64,000 nt of DNA from PALSA-693 sp963702305 (GCA_963702305.1 CAVPBX010000011.1:186001-250000); one strand, 5' to 3'; shown: positions 53,212-63,058, counted from the stretch's first letter. Notes: a model not told the origin generated them from the letters alone. Numbers and translations are program-made.

Positions 53212-54459
53212 ATGGCCCGGCTGCTCGCCATCATGGGCTCGGGCGAGACCGCGCCCACCATGGTCAAACCGCATCGCCAGCTGTTCGAGCGGCTCGGGCC
53301 GGGCGCCGGCCCGGCTCTGGTCCTCGACACGCCATACGGGTTCCAGGCCAACGCCGACGACATCTCGGCCCGGGCCGTCGAGTACTTCGCCGCCAGCGTC
53401 GGGCAGGCGGTCGAGGCCCTCGAGCTGCGGCGGGTCGCCGGCGCCGACCCGGTCGCCACCGAGGCCGCCCTGGCCCGGCTGGCCGCGGCCCGCTGGGTGT
53501 TCGCCGGCCCGGGCAGCCCGACGTACGCCCTGCGCCAGTGGGCGGGCACCGACGTCCCTGATCTGCTGGCGGACAAGTTGGCGCACGGCGGGTGCCTGGT
53601 CTTCGCCAGCGCCGCCGCCCTCACCCTCGGGCGCTACACGGTCCCGGTATACGAGGTCTACAAGGTCGGCGCCGACCCGGTGTGGGCTGACGGCCTGGAC
53701 CTGCTCGACGCCGTGGGCCCGCACGTGGCGGTCATCCCCCACTACGACAATGCCGAGGGCGGCACCCACGACACCCGCTTCTGTTACCTGGGCGAGCGCC
53801 GGCTGGCGGCTCTGGAGGCCCAGCTCCCCGACGATGGCTGGGTGCTCGGCGTGGATGAGCACACCGGGTGCGTGTTCGATCTCGAGGCCGGCACCGCCGC
53901 CGTGGTGGGTAACGGGGTGGTGACCGTCCGGCGGGCCGGCAAGTCGGAGATGATCGGCACCGGCGAGACCCTTCCCATCGGGGCGCTCGTCGACCTGGCC
54001 TTCGGGAAAAGAGGAACCGGCGCGCCGCTCCCGCCCCCTCCGGTCCCCGCCGGCGAGGCGGCGCCCACCGCCCTGCACGCCGAGATCCGCCGGCTGGAAA
54101 CCGAGTTCGACCAGGCGTTCGCGGCGCTCGACGTCGACGCCGCGGTGCGGGCCGCCCTCGAGCTCGACGACACCCTGGTGGCCTGGGCCGGCGACACCAC
54201 CCAGTCCGACGCCGGCGACCGCGGCCGGGCGGCGTTGCGCCGCATGGTGGTGCGCCTGGGTGAGCTCGCTCGTACCGGCGCCCGGGACCCGCGCCAGGTG
54301 GTCGGCGGCTTCGTCGAGACGTTGCTGGGCGAGCGGACCGCGGCCCGAGCGGACCGGCGCTTCGACGACGCCGACCGCATCCGCGACGCCCTGATCAGCC
54401 TGGGCGTCGAGGTGCGCGACACCCCCGAGGGCACGGTCTGGGAGCTGTTGCCCAGGTAG
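53212..54459 (+). CDS. Fusion of S51-peptidase/glutamine-amidotransferase-like domain with CysRS C-terminal domain
   Basis: 415 residues. Residues 1-260: S51 (cyanophycinase)-like fold, with IMGSGETAPTMVKPH, VFAGPGSPTYALRQW, GCLVFASAAALTLG (Ser elbow), VIPHYDNAEGGTHDT and GVDEHTGCVF. Residues 290-415: resembles the DALR and tail region of cysteinyl-tRNA synthetase: FDQAFAALDVDAAVRAALEL, then ARADRRFDDADRIRDALISL and GVEVRDTPEGTVWELL. No HIGH or KMSKS site exists, so it cannot charge tRNA-Cys. Role unknown; binding of tRNA-Cys or another RNA is a guess. It ends 13 bases before tRNA-Glu. Confidence 0.75.
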   Translation: MARLLAIMGSGETAPTMVKPHRQLFERLGPGAGPALVLDTPYGFQANADDISARAVEYFAASVGQAVEALELRRVAGADPVATEAALARLAAARWVFAGPGSPTYALRQWAGTDVPDLLADKLAHGGCLVFASAAALTLGRYTVPVYEVYKVGADPVWADGLDLLDAVGPHVAVIPHYDNAEGGTHDTRFCYLGERRLAALEAQLPDDGWVLGVDEHTGCVFDLEAGTAAVVGNGVVTVRRAGKSEMIGTGETLPIGALVDLAFGKRGTGAPLPPPPVPAGEAAPTALHAEIRRLETEFDQAFAALDVDAAVRAALELDDTLVAWAGDTTQSDAGDRGRAALRRMVVRLGELARTGARDPRQVVGGFVETLLGERTAARADRRFDDADRIRDALISLGVEVRDTPEGTVWELLPR

Positions 54460-54472
54460 GCTGCGGGCTCCC

Positions 54473-54545
54473 GCCCCCATCGTCTAGCGGCCTAGGACAC
54501 CGCCCTTTCAAGGCGGCAGCACGGGTTCGAATCCCGTTGGGGGTG
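54473..54545 (+). tRNA. tRNA-Glu (anticodon TTC), insertion site of the mobile element
   Basis: 73 bases: acceptor GCCCCCA/TGGGGGT with a G-T closing pair, discriminator G, anticodon loop CTTTCAA (TTC) on a CCGCC/GGCGG stem, T arm ACGGG/CCCGT with TTCGAAT loop. CCA is not encoded. The integrase gene points at it and ends inside it, so its 3' half is the likely att site. Confidence 0.96.
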
Positions 54546-55801
54546 CTGGGAAAAGTCCAGGTCAAAGGCCTGCTGGACCGTCCCGGGCGAGGTCTGAGGG
54601 TCCGGCGTGACCTGAACGTGACCTAACGAATCTGGCGTTAGGTCACGCCGACGCCGGATCGGGCCCACCTCCGCCTTGGCCGCGAGATCGGACAACGCGT
54701 CGGCGATGGCCCGGTCGCGGTCTGCGGTGGCGTGCTGGTAGATGAGCGCCGCCTGGGGGCTGGCGTGACCCATGCCGCGCCATCAGCTCCTTGGTGCTGG
54801 CTCCTGTGGCGGCGGCCAAGGTGTTTCCGGTGTGCCTCAGGTCGTGCAGACGCAGCTGCTCGACACCGACGGCAGTGCGGGCCTTCCGCCAGGCTCTCTC
54901 GACGGTGTAGAGACGCAGCGGTCCTCCGGCTCGTTCAGTGAAGAGAAGGCTGTCGGCGTCGGCAGCGACGTAGGTGCCGAGGTGGTGTTCGAGATCGGCG
55001 ACGATGTGCGGCGGGATCGCCACGGTCCGCCGGCCGGCGTCGGTCTTGGGCGGCCCGATGACGATGGAGTTGTCCCGGCGGGTGTGCATCGACCGCTCTA
55101 CGCGGACGGTGGTGTGGAGCACGTCAACGTCCCTCCGTCGAAGAGCGAGGAGCTCAGCCCTTCTGAGGCCACACCAGCCGGCGAGCAGGACCAGGGCCCG
55201 TAGTCGCTGATCCACAGCGTCGGCCAGCGCTGCTACTTCCGCGACAGTGGCGATCGGCCGCTCGGCGCTGCGATCCTGACCGGCGCCCCGCACCCGGCAG
55301 GGGTTGCGGACGATGATCTCGTCGGCGACGGCGGTGTTGAGGATCGCTCGGAGCAAGCGGTACGCCTTGCGAGCTCTACCTGGGACTTTCGCCGACAGGG
55401 TCGCGTACCAGCTGCGGACGTCCCCGGGAGTCAGCTTGCCCAGCTGCTCGTCCCCCAGCTTCGGCGCGATGTGGACCCGGATGATGTCCCGGTAGTCGTC
55501 CTCGGTGCGCGGACGAAGATCGGTCCGCTGGTCGATCCACCTCGTCGAGTACTCCTCGAGCGTGATGCGTCCCTTCTGGGGATCGACCCACAACGCCCCG
55601 CCCAATGTCGGCCGTGTGGCCGGCCACCCAGGCGTCCGCTTCCGCCTTCGTGGCGAGCGCGGCGGTGAGCCTCCGTCCGTCGGGAGCTGTGAACCGGGCC
55701 CGCCACCGGCCCGACGGCAGGCGGTCGACGGCGCCGCGGGTTCGTCGCCTGCCACGAGACGAACGCCGCCCGGTAGCTTGCTGGTCTCCCTTAGTGGCCA
55801 T
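54492..55801 (-). CDS. Tyrosine recombinase (integrase), two +1 frameshifts
   Basis: Site-specific recombinase. ATG with GGAGGAG 7 bases upstream. N-terminal part (AP2-like strand SGRWRARFTAPDGRRLTAAL) reads to TADIG; after a break at 55593-55604 it goes on as GALWVDPQKGRITLEEYSTR with the SAM-like domain and the catalytic Arg in AGWCGLRRAELLAL and HxxR in LRLHDLRHTGNTLA; a second break at 54770-54782 leads to MGHASPQAALIYQHATADRD with the catalytic Tyr. Length 3n+2, about 435 residues. The last 16 or so codons are the antisense of tRNA-Glu. Restored HDLRHT and Y show an intact active site. Confidence 0.88.
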
Positions 55802-55902
55802 CACCACTCCTCCACTCGCCATGACCGTTGGAAGGAGTCCGGCCGATCCAGGCGGGCCGGCGACGCCGTGGGCCAACGGTACTACCGGAGGCCGTCAACG
55901 GC

Positions 55903-56106
55903 CTACGCCGGCCGGGAGTTGGTCACCCGGTTGTGGTCGAGCCACGCGGTGATTTCGACGGGGTCGAAGCGCACGAACCGTCCGACCTTGAGGTAGGGCA
56001 CCCGTCGCTCGGCGACGAGCCTGCGGACATGGCGGATGCTGGTGCCGAGTCGGTCGGCGAGTTGTTCGATGGTAAGTAGCTGCGGGATAGTGTCGGTGCT
56101 GCGCAT
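55903..56106 (-). CDS. Excisionase-type helix-turn-helix protein
   Basis: 67 residues. LLTIEQLADRLGTSIRHVRR, LVAERRVPYLKVGRFVRFDP and a closing helix (VEITAWLDHN). MerR/excisionase fold. ATG with AAGGAG 7 bases upstream. It lies about 100 bases before int in the same direction; it should direct excision of the element. Confidence 0.9.
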   Translation of the reverse strand: MRSTDTIPQLLTIEQLADRLGTSIRHVRRLVAERRVPYLKVGRFVRFDPVEITAWLDHNRVTNSRPA

Positions 56107-56217
56107 GGCGGGCTCCTTGGGGCGATGGCTTGTACCCAGTACCGACCGGGCGTCACTCGCGGGGCCCGTCCAACGCCTTGTCCTGATCTGATCAGAACCC
56201 CAACCGGCCACGTCGAC

Positions 56218-56345
56218 CCCGACCTCCTCCGACCCCCAACCACCCCAACCACCCCACACCACCCCACCACCACCACCCACCACACCACCACCACCCACCC
56301 CACACCACCACCACCCCCCCAACCACCACCACCCCAACCTCCACT
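56218..56345. repeat. C/A-only tract, G-rich on the minus strand
   Basis: About 128 bases in which the plus strand is almost only C and A with a few T (units such as CCACCACC and CACCCCAC). The minus strand has many G runs of three to seven. It lies between the divergent xis and relaxase genes, where an origin of transfer might be sought. Confidence 0.85.
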
Positions 56346-56385
56346 CCCAACCACGACTCCACACGTCTGGCACTCGGGGCGGGGA

Positions 56386-59300
56386 ATGACGTGGTTCCGG
56401 TGGTTAGTGGACGACCTCGTCGAGGTCGCGCGAACCGCCGGGGTGGCTGTGATCTCGATTCGCCGGATGAGCTTGGGTAGCGGGTTCAGGTATCTGATGC
56501 AGTCCGTGGCGGTCGGCGACGGGGCCGTGAACCACCCTTCGGGTCTGGTGCGTTACTACGCCGAGAGCGGCACCCCGCCGGGGATATTTCTCGGTGCCGG
56601 GCTGGCCGGCTTGGCGGGCGGTAGGGGGGTCGAGGCGGGCTCGGTGGTGACCGAGGAGCATCTGTACCGGATGCTCGGCTTGTGCGTCGACCCGGTCACC
56701 GGCGAACCGCTGGGCCGGATCCCCAACCGGGCGCAGCCGTCGCTGGCCCGGCGGGTCGCCGAGCGGGTCGCCGCCATCCCCGAGTCCGTAACCGACGCCG
56801 AGCGGACCGAGTTGATCTGCCGGATCGAAGCCGACGAGCAGGCCCGCAGCCGACATCTGCGGCCTCCGGTGGCGGGGTTCGATCTCACGTTTTCTCCGTC
56901 GAAGAGTGTTTCGGCGGCCTGGGCGGCCGCCGACGAGGAGACCAAGGCGGTGATCTACGACTGCCATCGCCGGGCTATCGACATCGTGATCAGCTACGCA
57001 GAGCGGGAGGTGTTCCACTCCCGTTCGGGCGCGAGCGGCGTCGTGCAGGAGGACGTCAGGGGTGTGGTGGCGGTGGCGTTCACGCATTGGGACAGCCGGG
57101 CCGGCGACCCCCAACTGCACGACCATATGGTGGTGCTGAACCGGGCCCAGTCTGTCTCGGACGGCAAGTGGCGGACCTTGGATTCGCGGGGTCTGTTCAA
57201 GGCGGTCGTCGCCCTCAGCGAGCTGCATCAGGGGGTGCTGTCGGATTTGCTGACCGAAGCACTCGGCTGGGGCTGGGACGGCCGATCCCGGGATCATTCG
57301 GATCGGCTGTCCTGGGAGGTCACTGGCGTCCCGACGGCGTTGATGGCCGAGTTCAGCCAACGTGCCGCGGCGATCGAGGACCGCAAGAACGCCCTGATCG
57401 CCGAGTTCGTGGCGTGCCACGGTCGCCAGCCGACCACCACCGAGGTGATCGGACTGCGCCAGCGGGCCACCCTCGAAACCCGCCCCGACAAGACCTATCG
57501 CAGCCTGGCCAACATGACCGAGGACTGGCGCAGCCGTGCCGTTCCTTATGTCGGCGATGACCCGATGTCGTGGGTGGCGTCGCTGGCGGACCGCAACGAC
57601 CTGCCCCTGCTGCGCGTCGAGGATTTGGGGGAGGAGATCCTCTCCGATGCCGCCCGGGTGGCGTGCGAGAAGGTGGCTGAGCGGAGGGCCACGTTCTCCT
57701 GGGCCAACGTGCTCGCCGAGGTCCACCGCCAGCTGCAAGGGGTTCGCTTCACGTCACCCGACGAGCGGATCATGACCGGTGAGCGGGCCACCAACCTGGC
57801 CCTCGACGAGGCGTTGCTGCTGACACCGCCCGAGTTGCACCACACCCCACGGTCATTCCGCCGGATCGACGGGTCGTCGAGGTTCCGGGCCAAAGGCCAC
57901 GAGATCTACACCACCTCCGCGGTATTGGAGGCCGAGAGCCGACTCCTCGACACCGCGCGCAGCACCGGCGGCCCGACCGTCACCAAGGTGACGATGGCGG
58001 CGATCGTCGACCGGAACCTGCCCGGCCGCCATGAGCGGTTATCGGTCGACCAGGCGCTGGCGGTCGAGCAGATCGCCAGCTCCGGCCGGGTCCTCGATGT
58101 TCTGGTCGGCCCGGCCGGGACCGGCAAGAGCATGACCATGGCCGGACTGCGCTCCACCTGGGAGGCCGAGCACGGACCGGGCTCGGTGGTCGGTCTGGCC
58201 CCATCCGCGGCGGCGGCCGAGGTCCTCGCCGACGAGCTGGGGATCGACACCGAGAACACCGCCAAGTGGCTCACCGAACACCGACTCCAACCCGACCGCC
58301 AAACCAAACTCGACCGGCTCCGCACCCAGATAGCCACCACCAATCTGTCCCCCGACACGGCGATGAAGGTCCGGCGACGGCTCGACGCCATCCAAGGCGA
58401 CCTGGACCGCTGGCGGCTCCGTCCCGGCCAGCTGGTCATCGTCGACGAAGCCTCCCTGGCCGGAACGTTCGCCCTCGACGAACTGGTCACCGCGGCGGGC
58501 GACGCCGGCGCCAAGGTGGTGCTGGTGGGCGACTGGGCTCAGCTCAGTGCCGTGGAGGCGGGAGGAATGTTCCGGGCCCTCGTCGCTGACCGCGACGGCC
58601 ACGCCCCCGAACTTTGCGACGTCCGCCGGTTCGTGGCCGCCTGGGAGAAGACCGCCAGCGTGCGCCTCCGCGCCGGGAACACCGCCGCCATCGACGCCTA
58701 CCAGGCCCACCATCGCATCACCAGCGGCGACCGGGACGAACTACTCGACGCCCTCTACCAAGCCTGGAAGACCGACACCCAGGCTGGGCTGTCCAGCCTG
58801 ATGATCGCCGGCGACCGGCGCACCGTGGCCGAACTCAACGATCGGGCTAGGGCGGCCCGCGTCGCCGCCGGCCAAGTCAGCGCGGCCGGCGTAACCACTG
58901 GCGGCGGCACTGTGGGGGTGGGTGATGTGGTCGTGTCCCGCCAAAACGACCGCCGGCTCACCTGTGGGGGCCGCTGGGTGCGCAACGGGGATCGCTGGAC
59001 CGTCACGGCCGTCGGCGATGACGCCAGCCTGACTGTCAGACGACTTCACGGGGGTGGCCAGGTGGTGCTGCCGGCCGGCTATGTGGCCGACCACGTTGAG
59101 CTCGGGTACGCCTCCACCGCTCATCGCTGCCAGGGTCGTACCGTCGACACCGCCCACGCCCTGATCTCGCCGACCACCACCCGCGAGGTCCTCTACGTGT
59201 CGGCCACCCGAGGTCGCCAGCACAACCAGCTATACGTCGACACGTGCTACGACCCCGACCCCCAAACCGGACACGACAGAGCCACCCCCGCCCAGACGAC

Positions 59301-60114
59301 CCAAGACGTCCTGACCGGGATCCTGGCCAACGAGGGAGCCGACCTCGCCGCCCACCAAGCCATGCGCCGGGCCCACCACCAAGCCGAGAGCATCGCCACC
59401 CTGGCCGCCGAATACCAGACCATCGCCGCCGCCGCCCAAACCGAACACTGGGACACCCTCCTACGCCGCGGCGGACTCACCGACACCCAGATTGAAGCGG
59501 TGCACGCCAGCGAAGCTCACGGCCCGCTGCAGACCGCCCTCCGAGACGCCGAAGCCCGCGGCCTCGACATCGAGGCAACCCTGCCAGGCCTAGTGCGGGG
59601 ACGCACCCTGACCGGCACCGACGACATCGCCTCCGTGCTCCACGCCCGCATCGACGCCTGGACCGCCGCCACCCGAACACGCCACCACCCGGCCGGCCTC
59701 ATCGCCGGACTCATCCCCAAAGCCCACAACATCACCGACGCCGACATGGCCCGAGCACTCCAAGAACGCCAGACGGCGATCGCGCAGCGAGCCATAGCAG
59801 TTGCCCGACAAGCGATCGAGAACCGTGAACCCTGGGTCGGCGCCCTCGGCGCCCCGCCACCCGACCCGACCCGACGGGCCGCGTGGACCCGCCACCTAGT
59901 CATCATCGCCGCCTACCGAGACCACTGGAAGCTAACCGACGACCGCCCAATCGGGGATCGATCGAGCTGCTCGACCATCGAGCAACTCCGCCACTACAAG
60001 ATCGCCCGAACCGCCGTGGGCCACGCGATCACCGAAAGCCGAACGGCACCCAGGCCTACCCAGTCTCTTGAGCCGGAGCTACCCGCAAGCGTCGAGATAC
60101 GACTCGAGCGATGA
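56386..60114 (+). CDS. traA: TraA-type conjugative relaxase (MobF) with helicase domain
   Basis: Nicks the transfer origin and unwinds the strand. About 1242 residues. Relaxase domain: VISIRRMSLGSGFRYLM and the Tyr pair in VRYYAESGTPPG; the three-histidine metal site is in WDSRAGDPQLHDHMVVLNRA. Helicase domain: Walker A VGPAGTGKSMTMAG, Walker B LVIVDEASLAGTF, motif VLVGDWAQLSAVEAG, and the C-terminal AHRCQGRTVDTAHALIS. The ATG at 56386 is used; a GTG at 56449 (VISIRRM) is the conserved start of the family, and the open frame back to 56125 runs through the C/A tract and is doubtful. C-terminal 350 residues are poorly conserved. Confidence 0.9.
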   Translation: MTWFRWLVDDLVEVARTAGVAVISIRRMSLGSGFRYLMQSVAVGDGAVNHPSGLVRYYAESGTPPGIFLGAGLAGLAGGRGVEAGSVVTEEHLYRMLGLCVDPVTGEPLGRIPNRAQPSLARRVAERVAAIPESVTDAERTELICRIEADEQARSRHLRPPVAGFDLTFSPSKSVSAAWAAADEETKAVIYDCHRRAIDIVISYAEREVFHSRSGASGVVQEDVRGVVAVAFTHWDSRAGDPQLHDHMVVLNRAQSVSDGKWRTLDSRGLFKAVVALSELHQGVLSDLLTEALGWGWDGRSRDHSDRLSWEVTGVPTALMAEFSQRAAAIEDRKNALIAEFVACHGRQPTTTEVIGLRQRATLETRPDKTYRSLANMTEDWRSRAVPYVGDDPMSWVASLADRNDLPLLRVEDLGEEILSDAARVACEKVAERRATFSWANVLAEVHRQLQGVRFTSPDERIMTGERATNLALDEALLLTPPELHHTPRSFRRIDGSSRFRAKGHEIYTTSAVLEAESRLLDTARSTGGPTVTKVTMAAIVDRNLPGRHERLSVDQALAVEQIASSGRVLDVLVGPAGTGKSMTMAGLRSTWEAEHGPGSVVGLAPSAAAAEVLADELGIDTENTAKWLTEHRLQPDRQTKLDRLRTQIATTNLSPDTAMKVRRRLDAIQGDLDRWRLRPGQLVIVDEASLAGTFALDELVTAAGDAGAKVVLVGDWAQLSAVEAGGMFRALVADRDGHAPELCDVRRFVAAWEKTASVRLRAGNTAAIDAYQAHHRITSGDRDELLDALYQAWKTDTQAGLSSLMIAGDRRTVAELNDRARAARVAAGQVSAAGVTTGGGTVGVGDVVVSRQNDRRLTCGGRWVRNGDRWTVTAVGDDASLTVRRLHGGGQVVLPAGYVADHVELGYASTAHRCQGRTVDTAHALISPTTTREVLYVSATRGRQHNQLYVDTCYDPDPQTGHDRATPAQTTQDVLTGILANEGADLAAHQAMRRAHHQAESIATLAAEYQTIAAAAQTEHWDTLLRRGGLTDTQIEAVHASEAHGPLQTALRDAEARGLDIEATLPGLVRGRTLTGTDDIASVLHARIDAWTAATRTRHHPAGLIAGLIPKAHNITDADMARALQERQTAIAQRAIAVARQAIENREPWVGALGAPPPDPTRRAAWTRHLVIIAAYRDHWKLTDDRPIGDRSSCSTIEQLRHYKIARTAVGHAITESRTAPRPTQSLEPELPASVEIRLER

Positions 60115-60374
60115 AGAACCACGACAAGGCGACAGCACCCCAGGCGATCAGGGTCAGGCCGCCCGGGGTGCCCAGAGGTTGAAACTCGAATCCGCTACCG
60201 CAGTTCTGTTCTCACGTTCCGCGCTTCTACGGCGGTGCCGGCGTCCGTTGGACTGCGGAAATATCCGTCGTTATGAGTGGCCGAGGGGCGGGCAGGCCCC
60301 CACAAGGACTGAGCCTACAGATCAAACGCTCTGGCGCGATCGAGAGGATGGACGCGAGCCGGACCGCCGGGAAC

Positions 60375-60629
60375 CTAGCCCAACCCTGACTTCCGGAGAC
60401 GGCGGTACGAGGCAGTGGCGGTAAGGATCCGATAGACGGCCATGGCCGTGCAGAGCGCTGCGATCCCGATGAGAGTCCAGGCTAATCCGCGATCGACAGT
60501 GGGCGGCTTCTGCGAACTCTCAAGCAGGACGATGCCCGGGAACGCCAGTAAGACTGGAGCGAGCCAGATGTTGCCTACCACGCTCCTCGTCGCCGCCGTG
60601 ACCCCGTACTTCGGCATCATTCGCCTCAT
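60375..60629 (-). CDS. Hypothetical protein with two transmembrane helices
   Basis: 84 residues. Two hydrophobic segments (VGNIWLAPVLLAFPGIVLLE and AWTLIGIAALCTAMAVYRIL) with a short polar loop and a basic tail. No family recognised. Start chosen at the first ATG; no good ribosome-binding site. Codon bias is weak, so this call is tentative. Confidence 0.4.
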   Translation of the reverse strand: MRRMMPKYGVTAATRSVVGNIWLAPVLLAFPGIVLLESSQKPPTVDRGLAWTLIGIAALCTAMAVYRILTATASYRRLRKSGLG

Positions 60630-60916
60630 CCGCGTGCCGGACGAACCGCGTTTCGCTGGATTGACCAGCCCCAGATATATCGCTCAAGGCGGGTCACGCT
60701 TGCCAAGGCCCGCGAGGCGATCTCGTCATCGCTTAGTCCAGACAGATCTGACACCGGGGCATCCTGTGATTATGGAGCCTGCCTCTGCGCCGACAGAATG
60801 CTCCTCCCGAGTAACCCCTGGTAGCCTTCAGCGGTGACACCGATTCGGCATCGTTCCGAGCGGGTTGCAGGGGCATCGATCCATCGACCGCCGCCGTCGT
60901 CCGCTATGAAGGATGT

Positions 60917-61435
60917 GTGGAGCGGAAGGAGCTGCTGAGGACGCTTGCGTTTGCCGATGCCGGGTTGTGGGGAGGGATCATCTTCCCGGAGAAGCTTCCC
61001 GCCATCGCCGCTGACCTGCTCGTCCGAGGAGTTGACTCGCCGACCCTTCGAAACCTCGCTGGGGCAGACCTCGAGCCCGTGGACCCACGTGACATCCGGG
61101 ACCTGTACCAGCAGCTGATCGACGAAGCTGAAGCTCCGACACTGGAACTTCACGACCGTGTCGTGATGGCGTCGCAACTCCTTGCTGCGGCCGTCGAGAC
61201 TGGCCGGTTAACCGTTCTGGAATCCCTCGTGTGGTTCGAGAGGTTGGCGATCATCGCCCGTTACCCGGACATTGGCGATTTGATGGCCATGTACAGTCTG
61301 AAGGACGAGCTTGATGGCAGTTGGGGGCGGACCGCTCAGGACATCGAGCGCGAAGCGTCCAATACGGCTCGACGGATCGCCGCCAGGTCCGATGTCATCC
61401 CCGCCGCCGTCGTGGCGACAGTGACGGCTCGATAG
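60917..61435 (+). CDS. Hypothetical soluble protein, unrecognised
   Basis: 172 residues, helical and acidic, no membrane segment or signal peptide. GTG with AAGGA 5 bases upstream. Visible segments: FADAGLWGGIIFPEKLPAIA, VDPRDIRDLYQQLIDEAEAP and LVWFERLAIIARYPDIGDLM. I do not recognise the family. It is less GC-rich than the backbone genes and lies in the cargo of the element. Confidence 0.6.
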   Translation: MERKELLRTLAFADAGLWGGIIFPEKLPAIAADLLVRGVDSPTLRNLAGADLEPVDPRDIRDLYQQLIDEAEAPTLELHDRVVMASQLLAAAVETGRLTVLESLVWFERLAIIARYPDIGDLMAMYSLKDELDGSWGRTAQDIEREASNTARRIAARSDVIPAAVVATVTAR

Positions 61436-61603
61436 CACAGAACACTCCATCCCGAACGTCTCGTCCAGCGAGCGGGCCACCCGGAACGGCACTCGTATTC
61501 GGCGTTCCGGTAGCCCTGCTATGCGGACGGCGAGGGTCCCTTGGCCGCTCCGAATGTCCGAGTCCGAGAGCGTCCGGCGGTCAGCGGTTGAGTACCTGGG
61601 CGC

Positions 61604-62401
61604 TCATGACGGGGCGTCCAGGTGTGGCGATGGCGGGTGTCGGTAGGCGGATCTAGTGACAAGCCAGAACCTTGCGTCGGTAAGGACGTCGCACAGCTCC
61701 TGCCACCGAGCGACGAACCAGGTCGGCCATCCGACCATTACGTTCGGCACAAGCCAGCGCCATCTGACATGCCTTGGACGGACAGGCATCGGCATAGGCG
61801 ACGGACGGATCCAAACTTGGTCCACGACAGGCAAGTAGGCGCGTTCGAGCAGATCCGGGTGCGCCGCTCCCGCGAGGACCGTGACGGCGTCACGATGGTG
61901 GTCGACCAAGGAGTACCTCTGGTCATCATCGAGTCCCAGTCGGTCAACCAGCTTCCATACGGCTCGGTCCTCCAGGCGCATCAATGCCCACCAGTCAGAG
62001 GATCGCTTGACCCGATGGAGAGGCAACCGTTCTTGGCGCCAGCACAAGATTCCCCAGGCACGGCGGTCGAGCAGTTCCACTCTTAGCGGTGGCTGGCCAC
62101 CATCACCGGCAGGTATCGGTGGTACGGGCGGTAGCGGACCGGCAAAGGGGCGGTTGAGGTGATAATCGGGCCAGTGACGGAGATTTGCGATCCGAACCCA
62201 GTCCACCGCCGACTCCAAAGTGGCGACCAGCGGTACCACGACCGCTATCGCAACCACCACGCCCAGAGGCCACCGGCCCAGGACCACCAACAGGGCAGCG
62301 CCACCGGCCCCGACCCCGGCCACAGCCGCCTGAAGAGACATTCGCCGAAGCGATCGTCGGCGAAACCGTCGAACCCTTTCCCGATGCCCGGCGAGATCCA
62401 C
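61604..62401 (-). CDS. Hypothetical membrane-anchored protein, unrecognised
   Basis: 265 residues. After a basic N terminus (HRERVRRFRRRSLRRM) come two hydrophobic helices (residues 22-62), then a soluble part rich in Trp and Arg with WHxxP-type stretches such as LRHWPDYHLNRPFAG and DDDQRYSLVDHHRDAVTVL. Possibly an effector or cell-contact protein, but nothing identifies it. GTG start; no clear ribosome-binding site. Confidence 0.55.
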   Translation of the reverse strand: MDLAGHRERVRRFRRRSLRRMSLQAAVAGVGAGGAALLVVLGRWPLGVVVAIAVVVPLVATLESAVDWVRIANLRHWPDYHLNRPFAGPLPPVPPIPAGDGGQPPLRVELLDRRAWGILCWRQERLPLHRVKRSSDWWALMRLEDRAVWKLVDRLGLDDDQRYSLVDHHRDAVTVLAGAAHPDLLERAYLPVVDQVWIRPSPMPMPVRPRHVRWRWLVPNVMVGWPTWFVARWQELCDVLTDARFWLVTRSAYRHPPSPHLDAPS

Positions 62402-62773
62402 TCCCTAATGGTCCCACGTAAGTCGAAGGAGTCGCAGGGCTTGTAGAGCGAGTCTCTCCCTGGAGAGTGCAACTCAGCGTCCTACCTGCTCGGGCCCGCG
62501 CCATAACGTGCGCCCAGACGCGGTAGTTGCCATGACAGCTGACGACTCCGATTCGGCGATCCGCGTGACGGGGGCGGCGTGGGCCACTCCTTGGTCCTGG
62601 GTGGCGGGATTCCAGCCCTTACCCGCTTACTTCGGCGCAATGCCGCCCTCGTCGTGCCCGACCGTAGTCCTCATGGCGGTTAGGGGCGAGCAGATTGTTC
62701 AGTCGTGGGACGGCGGGCGAGTTCAGTCGCCGGTGAAGTTGCCGAGCCGATTCGGCGATTCGTGTGGAAAGAC
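62402..62773. other. Gene-free stretch of 372 bases
   Basis: An 89-codon open frame on the plus strand from a GTG at 62508 exists, but its product has no recognisable domain, poor codon bias and no ribosome-binding site. I see no RNA gene or repeat here. It separates two hypothetical genes of the element. Confidence 0.5.
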
Positions 62774-63058
62774 CTAGAGGTGAAGAACTGCGGTGAGCAC
62801 AGCGATTACAGCCATAACCACGATCCCGCCCGCGACGATCCTCGCCCCCCAACTTCTTCGGATGGCACGCCACACCCCGATCGGATCCTGTTGCAGGTTC
62901 TCCACGATCTGCGCCTCTGCTGAAGCTGCCCCGGCAGGGCTATAGGCGCTTGGCTCAAAGCCAGACTCCTCCGAGGGCCACATGACCGCCGGAGGTTCCA
63001 CGCGACGACTCCACCGTTCCCGCCCTCCTGGAATGCCCTTACGGCTGCGGTTGCCCAT
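62774..63058 (-). CDS. Hypothetical protein with C-terminal membrane anchor
   Basis: 94 residues. Soluble N-terminal 65 residues with many Arg, Glu and Ser, then WGARIVAGGIVVMAVIAVLT as a single membrane helix at the very C terminus, which would be a tail anchor. The ATG at 63058 has GGGAG 5 bases upstream; a GTG at 63088 would add ten residues. No family recognised. Confidence 0.45.
   Translation of the reverse strand: MGNRSRKGIPGGRERWSRRVEPPAVMWPSEESGFEPSAYSPAGAASAEAQIVENLQQDPIGVWRAIRRSWGARIVAGGIVVMAVIAVLTAVLHL

Noticed and set aside
56125..56385. N-terminal extension of the relaxase through the C/A tract
   Set aside because: It would encode a Thr/His/Pro run unlike any relaxase, and the conserved start VISIRRM is far downstream.
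62508..62777. 89-residue open frame on the plus strand
   Set aside because: No ribosome-binding site, weak codon bias and no recognisable features.
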